A DNA stretch of 64,000 bases from Bhargavaea changchunensis (GCF_042665595.1 NZ_JBHTCT010000038.1:168431-232430), one strand, 5' to 3'. Numbered from the stretch's first letter, positions 1 through 9,168 are shown. Notes: generated from the letters alone by a model not told the origin. Numbers and translations: made by a program.

Positions 1-2
1 CG

Positions 3-380
3 CCGAACAGCGTGAAAGGGCCGATCAGCCAACTGCCCAATGTGCGCCAGCTGATCGGGGAGATTGACCTGGAACTGTCGCAGGCCCGTCATGTGCTGTA
101 CAGTGTCGCAGATGCACATGATGATCCGGAGCGCCGTCCGCACCTCGGCAATGAGGTTCCAGTTGCAAAAACGATCGTCACGAATGCCGCCATTTCGATC
201 GTCGATAAGGCGATGCGGGTCGTCGGCGCAAAAAGCCTGCAGCGCTCGAATCCGCTCCAGCGCTACTATCGCAATGTCCGGGCGGGCCTCCACAATCCGC
301 CTGCCGACGACATGACCATCCGGGCACTTGCGGAAGATGCCCTGGGCAGCGGACAAAATGAGTCATCAGTCAGTAAATAA
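3..380 (+). CDS. Acyl-CoA dehydrogenase-fold flavoprotein, C-terminal part (5' end outside window)
   Basis: The reading frame is open from the first bases of the window to a TAA at 378-380, so only the last ~125 residues are present. The helical C-terminal segment, with an AISIVDKAMRVVGAKSL stretch and an RYYRNVRAG block, looks like the C-terminal domain of the acyl-CoA dehydrogenase superfamily, particularly the DszC/SfnB-like flavin monooxygenase branch used in sulfur acquisition. It reads into an amino acid ABC transporter with no visible terminator between them, which fits an uptake-plus-oxidation operon for organosulfur compounds. The DszC/SfnB assignment is inference; the superfamily call is firmer. 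Active-site residues are outside the window. Confidence 0.65.
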   Translation, partial: PNSVKGPISQLPNVRQLIGEIDLELSQARHVLYSVADAHDDPERRPHLGNEVPVAKTIVTNAAISIVDKAMRVVGAKSLQRSNPLQRYYRNVRAGLHNPPADDMTIRALAEDALGSGQNESSVSK

Positions 381-450
381 GTATCAACGAATTAATCGAT
401 TGCATCGCGCCTTCAGAGGCGGACAACGACAAACACAGGGGGAAATGAAA

Positions 451-1302
451 ATGATGATCAGTAAAGGATTGAAAATGGCAGTATTGGGTACGGCTGCAGC
501 ACTGGTGCTGACGGCATGCGGTTCAGGGGAAGCAGCGGATGGTGATGAAGGCGTCCGTAAAGTGAAGATTGCCTACGACCAGCAGTCAAAACCGATCTCC
601 TGGCTTGATGAAAACGGCGAGGCGACAGGCTATGACGTGGAAGTGATGAAACTCGTCGACGAACTGCTGCCGGAATACGAATTCGAATTCGTCGGCACGA
701 CGAGTGATGACCTCCTGATCGGTGTCGAGCAGGGCAAATTCCAGGCCGGCGTGAAAAACGCCTTCTGGACGGAAGAACGCACGAAGAAGTTCACTTATCC
801 GGAAGAGTTCCTCGGTCTGAGCAGCGCCGGACTCGTCCTCCGGAAAGAAGACGAAAAGATCAAGTCCCTGGAAGACTTCGCTTCAGCCGGCTACTCACTG
901 GCGCCGATTGCGGCCAACAACGCCCAGTACACGGTCATTGAAGAATACAACACGGCAAATCCGGAAAATCCGGTGCAGCTGGAAGCAGGCGACTCCTTCA
1001 CGGTGGACGTGGTCCAGTGGGTCAATGAAGGCCGCGTCGACGGAGGCGTCATGATTGAAGGCCCGTTTGAAAAGCAGGTCACCGTAGAAGATGGTCCCTA
1101 TCATCACCTGAAGGATGAAGTCGTGTACAACGAATTTGCAGTCATCAAAACGTGGCCGCTGTTTAATAAAAACGAGCAGGAACTTGCAGATGCGTATGAT
1201 GAAGCCATCAAGAAACTTGCGGAAGAGAAAAAACGTGAAGAACTCAGCGAGAAATTCTACGGCCGCAACCTGTTCGAAGTGCTCGAAGAAGTCGAACGCT
1301 AA
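451..1302 (+). CDS. Amino acid ABC transporter substrate-binding lipoprotein
   Basis: Family 3 (polar amino acid type) extracellular solute-binding protein. A lipoprotein signal with lipobox LTAC places the lipidated cysteine near residue 23, followed by a two-lobed periplasmic-type domain of ~255 residues. The start is ATG 451 because AGGGGGA (437-443) sits about 8 nt upstream; ATG 445 is also in frame but too close. It captures the ligand at the outer membrane face and delivers it to the two permeases encoded next. The cystine/polar amino acid class is from family knowledge; the specific ligand is not evident. The flavoenzyme upstream makes a sulfur-containing amino acid plausible. Confidence 0.88.
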   Translation: MMISKGLKMAVLGTAAALVLTACGSGEAADGDEGVRKVKIAYDQQSKPISWLDENGEATGYDVEVMKLVDELLPEYEFEFVGTTSDDLLIGVEQGKFQAGVKNAFWTEERTKKFTYPEEFLGLSSAGLVLRKEDEKIKSLEDFASAGYSLAPIAANNAQYTVIEEYNTANPENPVQLEAGDSFTVDVVQWVNEGRVDGGVMIEGPFEKQVTVEDGPYHHLKDEVVYNEFAVIKTWPLFNKNEQELADAYDEAIKKLAEEKKREELSEKFYGRNLFEVLEEVER

Positions 1303-1337
1303 ACCGGACATGGAACCTTTGAAGATGGAGTGGAACG

Positions 1338-2045
1338 ATGGAAAAGTATTTTGATGCTTCTTATATCTGGAACTCGATTCCCGCGCTCCTGCCTTTTCTC
1401 AAGGTAACGTTCCTGGTTGCCGGGTTGTCGATTGTGTTCGGCACGCTCGCAGGATTGCTGCTCGCGTCGATGAAGCTTGGAAGGAACCGGGCGGCGAAAG
1501 CCTTTGCGGAAGGCTACACGACGATCATGAGATGTACGCCTTCAATCGTCCTCCTGTTCCTCGTCTACTACGGCGTGCCATTCCTTGCCGGCCAGTTCGG
1601 TCTGTATCTGCATGATCTCCATACCGCCGTATTTGTCGTGATCACATTTACGCTTCAGTTTGCGGCGATCATGTCCGAGGTGATCCGTTCGGCGTATCTG
1701 TCGGTCGGACGCGGACAGCTTGAGGCCGCCGTCAGCGTCGGCCTCACTCCCATGCAGGCTTACCGGCGGATCATGTTTCCGCAGGCCTTTGTCGTCGCCC
1801 TGCCAAACTTCGCGAACGGCCTTCTCGCCCTTCTGCAGGAAGGCGCGCTCGCTTACACGATTGGCCTGATTGACATCGTCGGCAAGGCGAACCTGATCAT
1901 TGCCGCCAACTATAACGCCCATGCGCTTGAGGTTTTCATCGCCCTTGCCCTCATCTACTGGGCTCTGTCGATCTTCATCGAACAGTTTTTCGGGCTGCTG
2001 GAGCGCCTGTTCAGCAAGGGCAAACGATCCATCAAAACTACGTAA
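1338..2045 (+). CDS. Amino acid ABC transporter permease (first)
   Basis: Membrane permease of the His/Glu/Gln/Arg/opine family, 235 residues with about five transmembrane helices. The cytoplasmic coupling loop is recognisable in the EAAVSVGLTPMQAYRRI stretch followed by PQAF, the EAA motif that docks on the ATPase. It follows the binding protein by 35 nt and precedes a second, paralogous permease by 12 nt, so the pair likely forms a heterodimeric channel. TM count is estimated by eye. Confidence 0.9.
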   Translation: MEKYFDASYIWNSIPALLPFLKVTFLVAGLSIVFGTLAGLLLASMKLGRNRAAKAFAEGYTTIMRCTPSIVLLFLVYYGVPFLAGQFGLYLHDLHTAVFVVITFTLQFAAIMSEVIRSAYLSVGRGQLEAAVSVGLTPMQAYRRIMFPQAFVVALPNFANGLLALLQEGALAYTIGLIDIVGKANLIIAANYNAHALEVFIALALIYWALSIFIEQFFGLLERLFSKGKRSIKTT

Positions 2046-2057
2046 GGAGGAGCCCCC

Positions 2058-2771
2058 GTGCAGCAAGGACTCAATATTGAATTCATGATCGACACTTTCT
2101 TTGTCGCCCTGTCCGGCGTGCCCATCACGCTTGCGGTGACTGCCGTGGCGCTCCTCATCGCCATCCCGGCGGGCTTTCTCCTCGCCCTGTCGCGGGTCAA
2201 TGAGATTCCCGTCATCCGCCAGATCACCAGGGTCTATGTATCATTTGTCAGGGGAACACCGATCATCGTGCAGATTTTCATCACTTATGCGAGCGTCCCC
2301 CTCCTCCTGACTGCCTTTTTCGAGAAGTATGGCATCCGGACAAATGTCTACGACGTCCATCCGATCTGGTACGCCTTTATCGTCTTCTCCTTCAGCACAA
2401 CGGCGATCCTTTCCGAAGTGTTCCGCTCCTCGCTCGGCACGGTCGACCGGGGACAGCTGGAGGCCGCCCAGTCGGTCGGCCTGACTTCGTTCCAGGCATT
2501 CCGCCGGATCATCATTCCGCAGGCACTGGTCTCGGCGCTGCCGAACCTTGCCACGGCGACGGTCAACCTGATCAAGGCGACCTCCCTCGGCTATGCGATG
2601 AGCCTGCAGGAGATCACGCTGAAGGCGAAAGTCGCGGCAAATGCCGGATACAATTATATCGAGGCTTATATCGATATCTTCCTCGTTTATCTGATTCTTT
2701 GCAGCCTCGTTGAATTCGCATTCAAATGGTATGAACGGCGGGCTTCCCGCTACAAAGTTCAGCCTGTCTGA
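2058..2771 (+). CDS. Amino acid ABC transporter permease (second)
   Basis: Second permease of the importer, 237 residues and same family as its upstream neighbour. The EAA coupling motif appears as EAAQSVGLTSFQAFRRI followed by PQAL. Translation starts at GTG 2058, set by a consensus AAGGAGG at 2044-2050 with a 7-nt gap. The RBS overlaps the end of the preceding gene, suggesting coupled translation. Two different permeases plus one ATPase is the usual architecture of cystine/polar amino acid importers such as the Bacillus Tcy systems. Confidence 0.9.
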   Translation: MQQGLNIEFMIDTFFVALSGVPITLAVTAVALLIAIPAGFLLALSRVNEIPVIRQITRVYVSFVRGTPIIVQIFITYASVPLLLTAFFEKYGIRTNVYDVHPIWYAFIVFSFSTTAILSEVFRSSLGTVDRGQLEAAQSVGLTSFQAFRRIIIPQALVSALPNLATATVNLIKATSLGYAMSLQEITLKAKVAANAGYNYIEAYIDIFLVYLILCSLVEFAFKWYERRASRYKVQPV

Positions 2772-2788
2772 CGGAAGGAGTTTCGATC

Positions 2789-3544
2789 ATGCTTGAAATC
2801 ACCGGTATCCATAAATCATTCGGTCCTCTGGAGATCCTGAAAGGGGTGGATCTTGAAGTCGGGAAAGGCGATGTCGTCGTCATCCTCGGTCCGAGCGGTT
2901 CCGGAAAGACGACGCTCCTCCGCTGCATCAACTTTCTCGAGCGTGCGGATGCAGGCACGGCCGAGATCAGCGGCATGCACGTAGATCTCAAATCCGCCTC
3001 GAAAAAGGAAGTCCATGCCGTCCGTCAGAAAACGGCTTTCGTCTTCCAGAACTATAATCTGTTCAACAATAAGACAGCGCTCGAGAACGTGGCGGAAGGT
3101 CTTGTCACCGGGCGCAAAGTCCCGAAAAAGGAAGCACTGGAGACGGCCGGTAAGGCTCTGGATAAAGTCGGTCTGGCCGACAAGTACGACGCCTACCCGT
3201 CCCAGCTTTCCGGCGGCCAGCAGCAGCGCGTCGGAATCGCCCGTGCGGTGGCACTGAATCCGGAAATCATCCTGTTCGACGAACCGACCTCCGCGCTCGA
3301 CCCGGAACTGGTCGGTGAAGTGCTGGGCGTCATGCGCCAGATCGCGGCAGAAGGGACCACGATGCTCGTCGTCACACATGAGATGCAGTTTGCGCGGGAC
3401 GTGGCGAACAAAGTGATCTTCATGGACGGCGGGGTCGTCGTGGAATCCGGCACCCCCGATGAAATCTTCGGCCGCCCGAAAGAAGAACGCACCAAACAGT
3501 TCCTCCGCCGGGTCCTTCCCGAGGAATATAACTACTCGATCTGA
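2789..3544 (+). CDS. Amino acid ABC transporter ATP-binding protein
   Basis: Polar amino acid type ATPase, 251 residues, length typical. Walker A GPSGSGKTT is at residues 34-42; signature LSGGQQQR, Walker B ILFDEPTSALDPE and the H-loop VVTHEM follow in order. It energises the two permeases upstream and closes the operon, being followed directly by a strong terminator. RBS GAAGGAG lies just before ATG 2789. No EAL, NIL or other regulatory C-terminal domain is present. Confidence 0.93.
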   Translation: MLEITGIHKSFGPLEILKGVDLEVGKGDVVVILGPSGSGKTTLLRCINFLERADAGTAEISGMHVDLKSASKKEVHAVRQKTAFVFQNYNLFNNKTALENVAEGLVTGRKVPKKEALETAGKALDKVGLADKYDAYPSQLSGGQQQRVGIARAVALNPEIILFDEPTSALDPELVGEVLGVMRQIAAEGTTMLVVTHEMQFARDVANKVIFMDGGVVVESGTPDEIFGRPKEERTKQFLRRVLPEEYNYSI

Positions 3545-3555
3545 TTGATTCCACG

Positions 3556-3588
3556 CACCCTCTCCATCCGCGGAGAGGGTGTTTTTTC
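3556..3588 (+). terminator. Rho-independent terminator of the amino acid ABC operon
   Basis: A perfect 10-bp stem (3556-3565 with 3572-3581), 6-nt loop and a run of seven T follow 12 nt after the ATPase stop codon. Confidence 0.92.
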
Positions 3589-3681
3589 TTTGCACGGTCA
3601 GGAATTATTTCACCCTCACAGATTTTTTCAATAATTTCTTCACTCTGCACATAACCTCTAATGATGAGGAGGGGTGATCAT

Positions 3682-5727
3682 ATGGATGAGCACAATCATG
3701 AGAAGAATAGCAAAGACGAACAGTTGGAAGCATTCCGCGTTGATGACAAGGATAAGGCACTCACGACCAATCAGGGACTGAAAATGTCGGAAGATGAATT
3801 CTCCCTGAAAGCAGGCGTCCGGGGACCGACCCTGATGGAGGATTTTCATTTCCGGGAGAAACTGACGCATTTTGACCACGAACGGATTCCGGAACGGGTG
3901 GTACACGCACGCGGCTTTGCCGTCCATGGTGAGTTTCAGCTCTACAGAAGCATGAAAAAGTACACAAGCGCGAAATTCCTGCAGGACACCTCGAAAAAGA
4001 CTCCTGTATTTGTCCGCTTTTCCACCGTCAACGGATCACGGGGATCCGCCGACACTGTCCGCGATGCACGGGGATTTGCGACTAAATTCTATACCGAAGA
4101 AGGTAACTACGACCTGGTTGCAAATAACATTCCCGTTTTCTTCATTCAGGATGGCATTAAGTTCCCGGATGTCGTGCATGCCTTTAAACCTGAGCCTGAC
4201 AATGATATCCCGCAAGCCTCCACTGCCCACGACACGTTCTGGGATTTCGTCGCGAATAACCAGGAATCCGCCCATATGATCATGTGGATCATGTCCGACC
4301 GGGCCATTCCTCGGAGCTTCCGCATGATGGAAGGCTTCGGCGTCCATACCTTCCGTCTGGTCAATGATGAGGGGAAAGCCCATTTTGTGAAATTCCACTG
4401 GAAACCTGGATTGGGGACCCACTCCCTCGTCTGGGATGAGGCCCACAAACTGGCGGGCATCGATCCGGATTATCACCGAAATGATATATGGAATGCCATT
4501 GAAAAAGGATTTTATCCGGAATACGAACTAGGCGTCCAGATTCTTGCCGAAGAAGACGAGTTCAATCTCGGGTTCGACATCCTGGATGCCACCAAGCTAT
4601 GGCCTGAAGAGGACATTCCGGTCATCCCTGTCGGCAAGATGATCCTGAACCGGAATGTGGACAATTTCTTTGCCGAGACGGAACAGGTTGCGTTTCATGT
4701 GGGCAACGTTGTGCCGGGAATCGACTTCACCAATGATCCGCTGTTGCAGGGACGCCTATTTTCATATACGGATACTCAACTGATCCGCCTGGGCGGTCCG
4801 AACTTCCATGAGATCCCGATCAACCGGCCGGTTGTGCAGTTCCATAACAACCAGCGGGAAGGCTACCACCGCCAGACGATCAATCTCGGGAAGGTGAGCT
4901 ATCACAGGAACTCCCTTGCCGGGAACACTCCTGCGCCAGTTCCCCCTGAAGAAGGCGGCTATGCAACCTATCAGGAAAAAGTGGAAGGCCGCAAAGTCCG
5001 TGCACGCAGCGAGAGCTTCGAAGACCACTTTTCTCAGGCCACGCTTTTCTGGAACAGCATGACCAACCATGAAAAAGCACATATCATCGAGGCGTTCAGT
5101 TTTGAACTGGGGAAAGTGAAAAGCGAGTCGGTCAAGCAGCAGGTGGTGGATATGTTCGCCAATGTGAGCGTTGAATTGGCGACCGCCTTTGCAGTGAACA
5201 TCGGGGCAAAGCCACCTCAAGAGGGCGGCTCGGGTGTAACCAAATCCTCCCCTGCCCTCAGCCAGGAAAACACTCCAAAGACAGCAGAAACGCGTAAAGT
5301 CGCCATCATACTTACGGAAGGATTTAACGGTCCGGAAGTGAAGTATGTACTGAAGAGGCTGAGCTCCGAAGGCATTATGCCCGAGATCATCAGTGAAACG
5401 ATCGGGACTGTGCAGGGCACGAACGGCGTAACGGTAAAAGCGCAGCACACCTTCCTGACTGCCAAGTCGGTGTTATTCGATGCTGTCTACATGATCAGGG
5501 GAAGCCGCAAGAATAAGAAGTTCAACAAAGATGCCGCTTACTTTATCGATGAGGCATTTTCACACTACAAGCCGATCGGCGCCACCGGTGAAGGAATCGA
5601 GTGGCTGAAAGTCAATCATCTTGACGGAAAGCCCGGAGTCATCACGGGAACGGACATCGCGGCATTCACGGAAGAATTTGTGGAGGCCATTGCTAAACAC
5701 CGATTCTGGGAGCGAGTTTTGGTTTAA
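3682..5727 (+). CDS. Large-subunit catalase (HPII type) with C-terminal DJ-1/PfpI-like domain
   Basis: Haem catalase that disproportionates hydrogen peroxide. The start is ATG 3682, preceded by AGGAGGGG with a 7-nt gap; an in-frame ATG at 3661 lacks a ribosome site. Landmarks are the distal-histidine segment RVVHARG, the FVRFSTV strand, the NNIPVFFIQD asparagine region and the proximal haem-ligand segment RLFSYTDTQ. Residues ~1-520 are the catalase core; residues ~545-680 form a glutamine-amidotransferase-like (DJ-1/PfpI) domain beginning KVAIILTEGFNG, found only in large-subunit clade 2 catalases. Length (681 aa) is typical. It is a second catalase beside the small-subunit one at 25 kb and has no obvious PerR box, so it may belong to a different stress regulon (inference). 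Confidence 0.93.
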   Translation: MDEHNHEKNSKDEQLEAFRVDDKDKALTTNQGLKMSEDEFSLKAGVRGPTLMEDFHFREKLTHFDHERIPERVVHARGFAVHGEFQLYRSMKKYTSAKFLQDTSKKTPVFVRFSTVNGSRGSADTVRDARGFATKFYTEEGNYDLVANNIPVFFIQDGIKFPDVVHAFKPEPDNDIPQASTAHDTFWDFVANNQESAHMIMWIMSDRAIPRSFRMMEGFGVHTFRLVNDEGKAHFVKFHWKPGLGTHSLVWDEAHKLAGIDPDYHRNDIWNAIEKGFYPEYELGVQILAEEDEFNLGFDILDATKLWPEEDIPVIPVGKMILNRNVDNFFAETEQVAFHVGNVVPGIDFTNDPLLQGRLFSYTDTQLIRLGGPNFHEIPINRPVVQFHNNQREGYHRQTINLGKVSYHRNSLAGNTPAPVPPEEGGYATYQEKVEGRKVRARSESFEDHFSQATLFWNSMTNHEKAHIIEAFSFELGKVKSESVKQQVVDMFANVSVELATAFAVNIGAKPPQEGGSGVTKSSPALSQENTPKTAETRKVAIILTEGFNGPEVKYVLKRLSSEGIMPEIISETIGTVQGTNGVTVKAQHTFLTAKSVLFDAVYMIRGSRKNKKFNKDAAYFIDEAFSHYKPIGATGEGIEWLKVNHLDGKPGVITGTDIAAFTEEFVEAIAKHRFWERVLV

Positions 5728-5750
5728 GTCAATCGGAATCGTCATAAACG

Positions 5751-5790
5751 ACACCCCGTCCGCCAGATTCAGCGAACGGGGTGTTTTTGT
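5751..5790. terminator. Bidirectional terminator between convergent catalase and DinB genes
   Basis: Inverted repeat ACACCCCGT (5751-5759) and ACGGGGTGT (5776-5784), then T5. It overlaps the 3' end of the minus-strand DinB gene and can serve both convergent transcripts. Confidence 0.75.
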
Positions 5791-6281
5791 GCATCCCTCA
5801 GAAAGTCATCGACCTGTTTTTGATGATGGTGATCATGATAGATAAAATCTCCAATGATGTAGATCAGCGTATAAGGAGAGCCGGTATGAGGGCAACGGGT
5901 TTCCCCATTTGACGGCACAGGTCTGACCAGCACCTCTTGGGGCAGCTGCAGCAGTCGGGAAACCAGCCGGTTCCGAGCGTCCCGGGCTTCCAGGATCAGC
6001 TCTTCGGGCATGATGGTCCGTGCATAGTCTGCAGCCCTGCGGTTAAAGGTCCCGAACTCCGGGAACTCCATCCCCTCTCCCTCCAGCACGTCCGGGATTA
6101 CACTGCTGTTCAAATGTTCGTCCCATTTCAGAATGTGCGCGATGATTTCCCCAGGCGACCACTTGCCTTCCGCGATCGGCTTCATCAGTACTAGGGAATC
6201 AATAGTTTTGATCTTCTCCAGCCAGTTGGAATAGGCCCCGAATTCATGGATGATTTTCCTTGTTTCTTTACCGTGTTCCAT
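5769..6281 (-). CDS. DinB superfamily protein
   Basis: A 170-residue four-helix protein of the DinB/YfiT-like superfamily. The metal-binding histidines typical of the fold are visible in AHILKWDEH and near the C-terminus in HDHHHQKQV. Members include metal-dependent thiol transferases (bacillithiol-type S-transferases), but many remain uncharacterised. A CCCCTTTCC tract upstream (GGAAAGGGG on the coding strand) provides the ribosome site. It stands alone between convergent catalase and a divergent small membrane protein gene. The specific reaction cannot be read from sequence. Confidence 0.8.
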   Translation of the reverse strand: MEHGKETRKIIHEFGAYSNWLEKIKTIDSLVLMKPIAEGKWSPGEIIAHILKWDEHLNSSVIPDVLEGEGMEFPEFGTFNRRAADYARTIMPEELILEARDARNRLVSRLLQLPQEVLVRPVPSNGETRCPHTGSPYTLIYIIGDFIYHDHHHQKQVDDFLRDAQKHPVR

Positions 6282-6411
6282 CTCCCATCCCCTTTCCCAT
6301 GACAGACTTCATTCTCACAAAATCATTCGCCAACACGCACCGCTTCCCCTTCAATCGCCCCGGCACCGGCCGAAAACCGGAATAGACTGTGGTTGATAGG
6401 AGGTGAAAATC

Positions 6412-6627
6412 ATGACTCAGTACAAAGAGTGCATCAACCTGTTCCTGGGTGCAATCCTGGCGGGCTATGCCCTGCTCGGGCTCTTCCTGATCGTACCGGC
6501 TGTTCTCGGGGGATTAGGCCCACTCCTGACCCTGCTTGTGATCATCTTGGTGGTCCTGATCGTCCTGTTCGCGCTGGCGATCATCTTCAAGGCGCTGGCC
6601 AAACTGTTTAAGTTCGGTAAATACTGA
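6412..6627 (+). CDS. Small hydrophobic membrane protein
   Basis: A 71-residue protein with two predicted transmembrane helices (about residues 9-32 and 38-62) separated by a GGLGP turn and ending in a basic tail. The start is ATG 6412, set by an excellent AGGAGGTG at 6398-6405; the GTG inside that ribosome site is not the start. It is monocistronic and followed by a strong terminator, which argues that it is a real gene. I do not recognise a named family and assign no function. Confidence 0.7.
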   Translation: MTQYKECINLFLGAILAGYALLGLFLIVPAVLGGLGPLLTLLVIILVVLIVLFALAIIFKALAKLFKFGKY

Positions 6628-6637
6628 CCGATCAAGG

Positions 6638-6668
6638 CGGCTGTCCCTCCGGGGCAGCCGTTTTTCAT
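6638..6668 (+). terminator. Terminator after the small membrane protein gene
   Basis: Ten-bp GC-rich stem (6638-6647 with 6651-6660) with a tight loop, followed by TTTTT. Confidence 0.9.
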
Positions 6669-6729
6669 TTATCGCTCTACTTCTGCGTCATGTATAATGA
6701 AGCCAAGTTACTTTTGAGGGTGTGGATGT

Positions 6730-7758
6730 ATGGATGATCGCAGTAATCGGCGGGACGGGCATCCGGACCGGGATGAGGAACGTAAACTTCTGCAAGATGA
6801 ACAGGCTCCGATTCAGGAAAATGAGTATACGGATGATTACATAGAAGACGACATTTGGGAGCCCGACGAATGGGTCGTCTGGGATGCAATCGCGGAAGGC
6901 GATGTCCTCGATGAAGAGGAATTCGAAGAAGACCACTTGTTCGAAGAAGAAGCGGATGATGAACCTCCGGAGGCGCCGGAAGATCCGGAAGACGAGGAGA
7001 TCCGCCGGCTCGTCCTCGAGGCCCAACGCGAGGCTTTGCTGAAGGAACAGACGGAAGCAGCTCCGCCCCGCAGGTTCTCGTTTGGCACGAAGGCGATGAT
7101 CTGGATCATCTCGCTCATGATGGTCGTCAGCACATTCGCCTTCGTCCTGGAGCTGTTCCCGCTGTCGGCGCTCGACTTCCTGCGCACATCTTCACAGCTG
7201 TCCCAGCAGGAGACCGTGCAGGCACAGAAGGAATCCGTCGTCTCCGTTGTCACACCGGACGGTTCCGGGACCGGCTTCGTCATTTCCGGGGACGGGACGA
7301 TCCTGACCAACCATCACGTCATCGAAGGCTACGACCGGGTATCGGTCGTCCTCTCGGATGACCGCCGATTCATGGCCGACGTGACGGAGTCTTATCCGGA
7401 ATCCGATATGGCCGTTCTGGAGGCAGAGGATGAATCCGGGCTTCCTTCCCTGGAGATGGCTGACGCCTACCGCCTGCAGGAAGGGGATCCTGTCACCTTC
7501 ATCGGCAACCCGCTCAGCTTCCGCGGAGTGGCGAACAAAGGCAATGTGATCGGTCCGCTCCGGGTGAGCGGCCTTGAGGAGCCGGTCATCATGATGGAGG
7601 CGCCCGTCTACCGCGGGAACAGCGGCAGCCCCGTCCTTGACTCGGACGGTCTGGTCGTAGGCATTGTCTTTGCGACACTCAATCATGAAGAGGAAGGCAC
7701 CGTCGGTCTGTTTGTCCCTATAGACGAGCTTTACCGCCAGCGTCAAGAAAACAAATAA
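6730..7758 (+). CDS. Membrane-anchored HtrA-like (S1C) serine protease without PDZ domain
   Basis: Trypsin-fold protease of 342 residues. Residues 1-115 are cytoplasmic and extremely acidic; one transmembrane helix lies at about 122-143; residues ~163-338 form the extracytoplasmic protease domain. The catalytic triad is visible: His196 in TNHHV, Asp226 in SDMAVLE and Ser298 in GNSGSP. Unlike HtrA/HtrB it ends without a PDZ domain, so substrate recognition must differ. RBS GAGGGTG lies upstream of ATG 6730. The role in surface protein quality control is inferred from the family. Confidence 0.88.
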   Translation: MDDRSNRRDGHPDRDEERKLLQDEQAPIQENEYTDDYIEDDIWEPDEWVVWDAIAEGDVLDEEEFEEDHLFEEEADDEPPEAPEDPEDEEIRRLVLEAQREALLKEQTEAAPPRRFSFGTKAMIWIISLMMVVSTFAFVLELFPLSALDFLRTSSQLSQQETVQAQKESVVSVVTPDGSGTGFVISGDGTILTNHHVIEGYDRVSVVLSDDRRFMADVTESYPESDMAVLEAEDESGLPSLEMADAYRLQEGDPVTFIGNPLSFRGVANKGNVIGPLRVSGLEEPVIMMEAPVYRGNSGSPVLDSDGLVVGIVFATLNHEEEGTVGLFVPIDELYRQRQENK

Positions 7759-7761
7759 AAG

Positions 7762-7796
7762 ACCGCAGCAGCCCCGAAGGGCAGCTGCGGTTTTTT
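7762..7796. terminator. Bidirectional terminator between convergent protease and symporter genes
   Basis: CCGCAG...CTGCGG hairpin, loop around CCCGAAGGG, followed by T6 on the plus strand and TCTTTT on the minus strand. Confidence 0.85.
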
Positions 7797-7803
7797 GCTC
7801 TGA

Positions 7804-9057
7804 TCAGGCTGTTTCCGTATCCGTCGGGACAGCTTCCCCGTCCGGTTCGCCGAGCACGCCTTCAGACTGGGAAACGACAACCGCGCAGGCCGCATCACCA
7901 GTGATGTTGACGGCTGTGCGCACCATGTCGAGCAGGCGGTCGACCCCGAGAACGAGTGCAATCCCTTCAACCGGAAGGCCGACGGAAGTCAGGACCATCG
8001 CCAGCATGATGAGGCCGGCACCCGGGACGGCTGCAGTTCCGATACTTGCAAGGACCGCGGTCAGGACAACAATCACCAGTTGCCCCATCGACAGTTCAAT
8101 TCCGAACGCCTGGGCAATAAAGACAACCGCCGCTCCCTGCATGATTGCCGTACCGTCCATGTTGATCGTGGCCCCGAGCGACTGGGTAAAGGAGCTGATC
8201 GACTCCGGCACCTTCAGCCTATCCTGTGCCATCTTCATGGAAACCGGCAGCGTGGCAGCGGAACTTGCCGTACTGAAAGCGACGACTTGCGCCGGGAAGA
8301 AGTTCTTGAAGAACCAGATCGGGTTCCGCTTGCCGATCAGGGAGACAGCACCCCCGTATACAACCAGGGAGTGGATCAGAAGTGCGCCGAGGACGACGCC
8401 CATGTACATCCCCATCGCGCGGATGGCATCGAACCCTTGGCTTCCTACCGCTGAAGCGATCAGGCCGAATGCTCCGTAAGGCGCAAACTTCATGACAAAA
8501 GTGATGAGGTACATGATCAGATCATTTGCCTGCTCAAGCACTTCTTTGACACGTTCAACCTTCTTGCCGAGCATGGCGATTCCAAAACCGATCAATGCAG
8601 CAAAGAAGATGATCTGGAGCATGTTTCCTTCCGCCATGGCGGTAACCGGGTTGGTCGGAATAATACCGAGAAGCGTATCCATGACAGGCGGTGCTTCCGT
8701 GGCTTCATAGGTGATGCCTGCCGTATCGAAGTCACCCGCAGCACCAGGTTTCAGGACCAGCGCAAGGGCCAGGGCGATGACAATTGCCACAGCAGTCGTA
8801 ATCAGGAAAAAGCCGAGCGTCTTTCCGCCGATCCGGCCCAGTTTTTTTGGATCCCCGATTCCGACGGTTCCGAGTACGATCGAGACGAAAACGACAGGAA
8901 CGACAAGCATCTTCATGAGATTCAAGAAAATGGTCCCGAGCGGGCCGAACAAATACGTATCAACCGGACCAAATACATTCGGAGCGAACAAGTTCAGCGC
9001 AAGACCGACGATGACACCGGCAATCAGGGCAATGATGATGTTCCGGGCCAACTTCAT
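7804..9057 (-). CDS. Sodium/proton:glutamate (dicarboxylate) symporter, DAACS family
   Basis: A 417-residue transporter of the GltP/GltT/DctA family. Signature elements are present in order: SSAATLP in the first hairpin loop, NMDGT in TM7, AAVPGAG in the second hairpin loop, and in TM8 the series DRLLDMVRTAVNITGDA, which carries the Asp, Arg, Thr and Asn positions that bind ligand in archaeal GltPh. Conservation of the arginine favours acidic amino acids over neutral ones. RBS AAGGAGGGA precedes the ATG. A cre-like palindrome ~45 nt upstream suggests CcpA control. Assignment between gltP, gltT and dctP is not possible from sequence alone. Confidence 0.9.
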   Translation of the reverse strand: MKLARNIIIALIAGVIVGLALNLFAPNVFGPVDTYLFGPLGTIFLNLMKMLVVPVVFVSIVLGTVGIGDPKKLGRIGGKTLGFFLITTAVAIVIALALALVLKPGAAGDFDTAGITYEATEAPPVMDTLLGIIPTNPVTAMAEGNMLQIIFFAALIGFGIAMLGKKVERVKEVLEQANDLIMYLITFVMKFAPYGAFGLIASAVGSQGFDAIRAMGMYMGVVLGALLIHSLVVYGGAVSLIGKRNPIWFFKNFFPAQVVAFSTASSAATLPVSMKMAQDRLKVPESISSFTQSLGATINMDGTAIMQGAAVVFIAQAFGIELSMGQLVIVVLTAVLASIGTAAVPGAGLIMLAMVLTSVGLPVEGIALVLGVDRLLDMVRTAVNITGDAACAVVVSQSEGVLGEPDGEAVPTDTETA

Positions 9058-9102
9058 AATTAATCCCTCCTTGTTCTACTTTATTCGGTATTCAGAATAA
9101 GT

Positions 9103-9118
9103 ATGAAAGCGCTTTCTG
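9103..9118. promoter_or_regulatory. cre-like site (CcpA) upstream of the glutamate/dicarboxylate symporter
   Basis: ATGAAAGCGCTTTCTG matches the Bacillus cre consensus WTGNAANCGNWWNCAW at all defined positions except the last two and is internally palindromic. Its position in the 5' region of the carrier gene suits catabolite repression. CcpA binding is inferred. Confidence 0.6.
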
Positions 9119-9168
9119 TAATGTTATCTTTAAATTCTGATATTGTCAAATGGTGATGGTTGGAGAAC

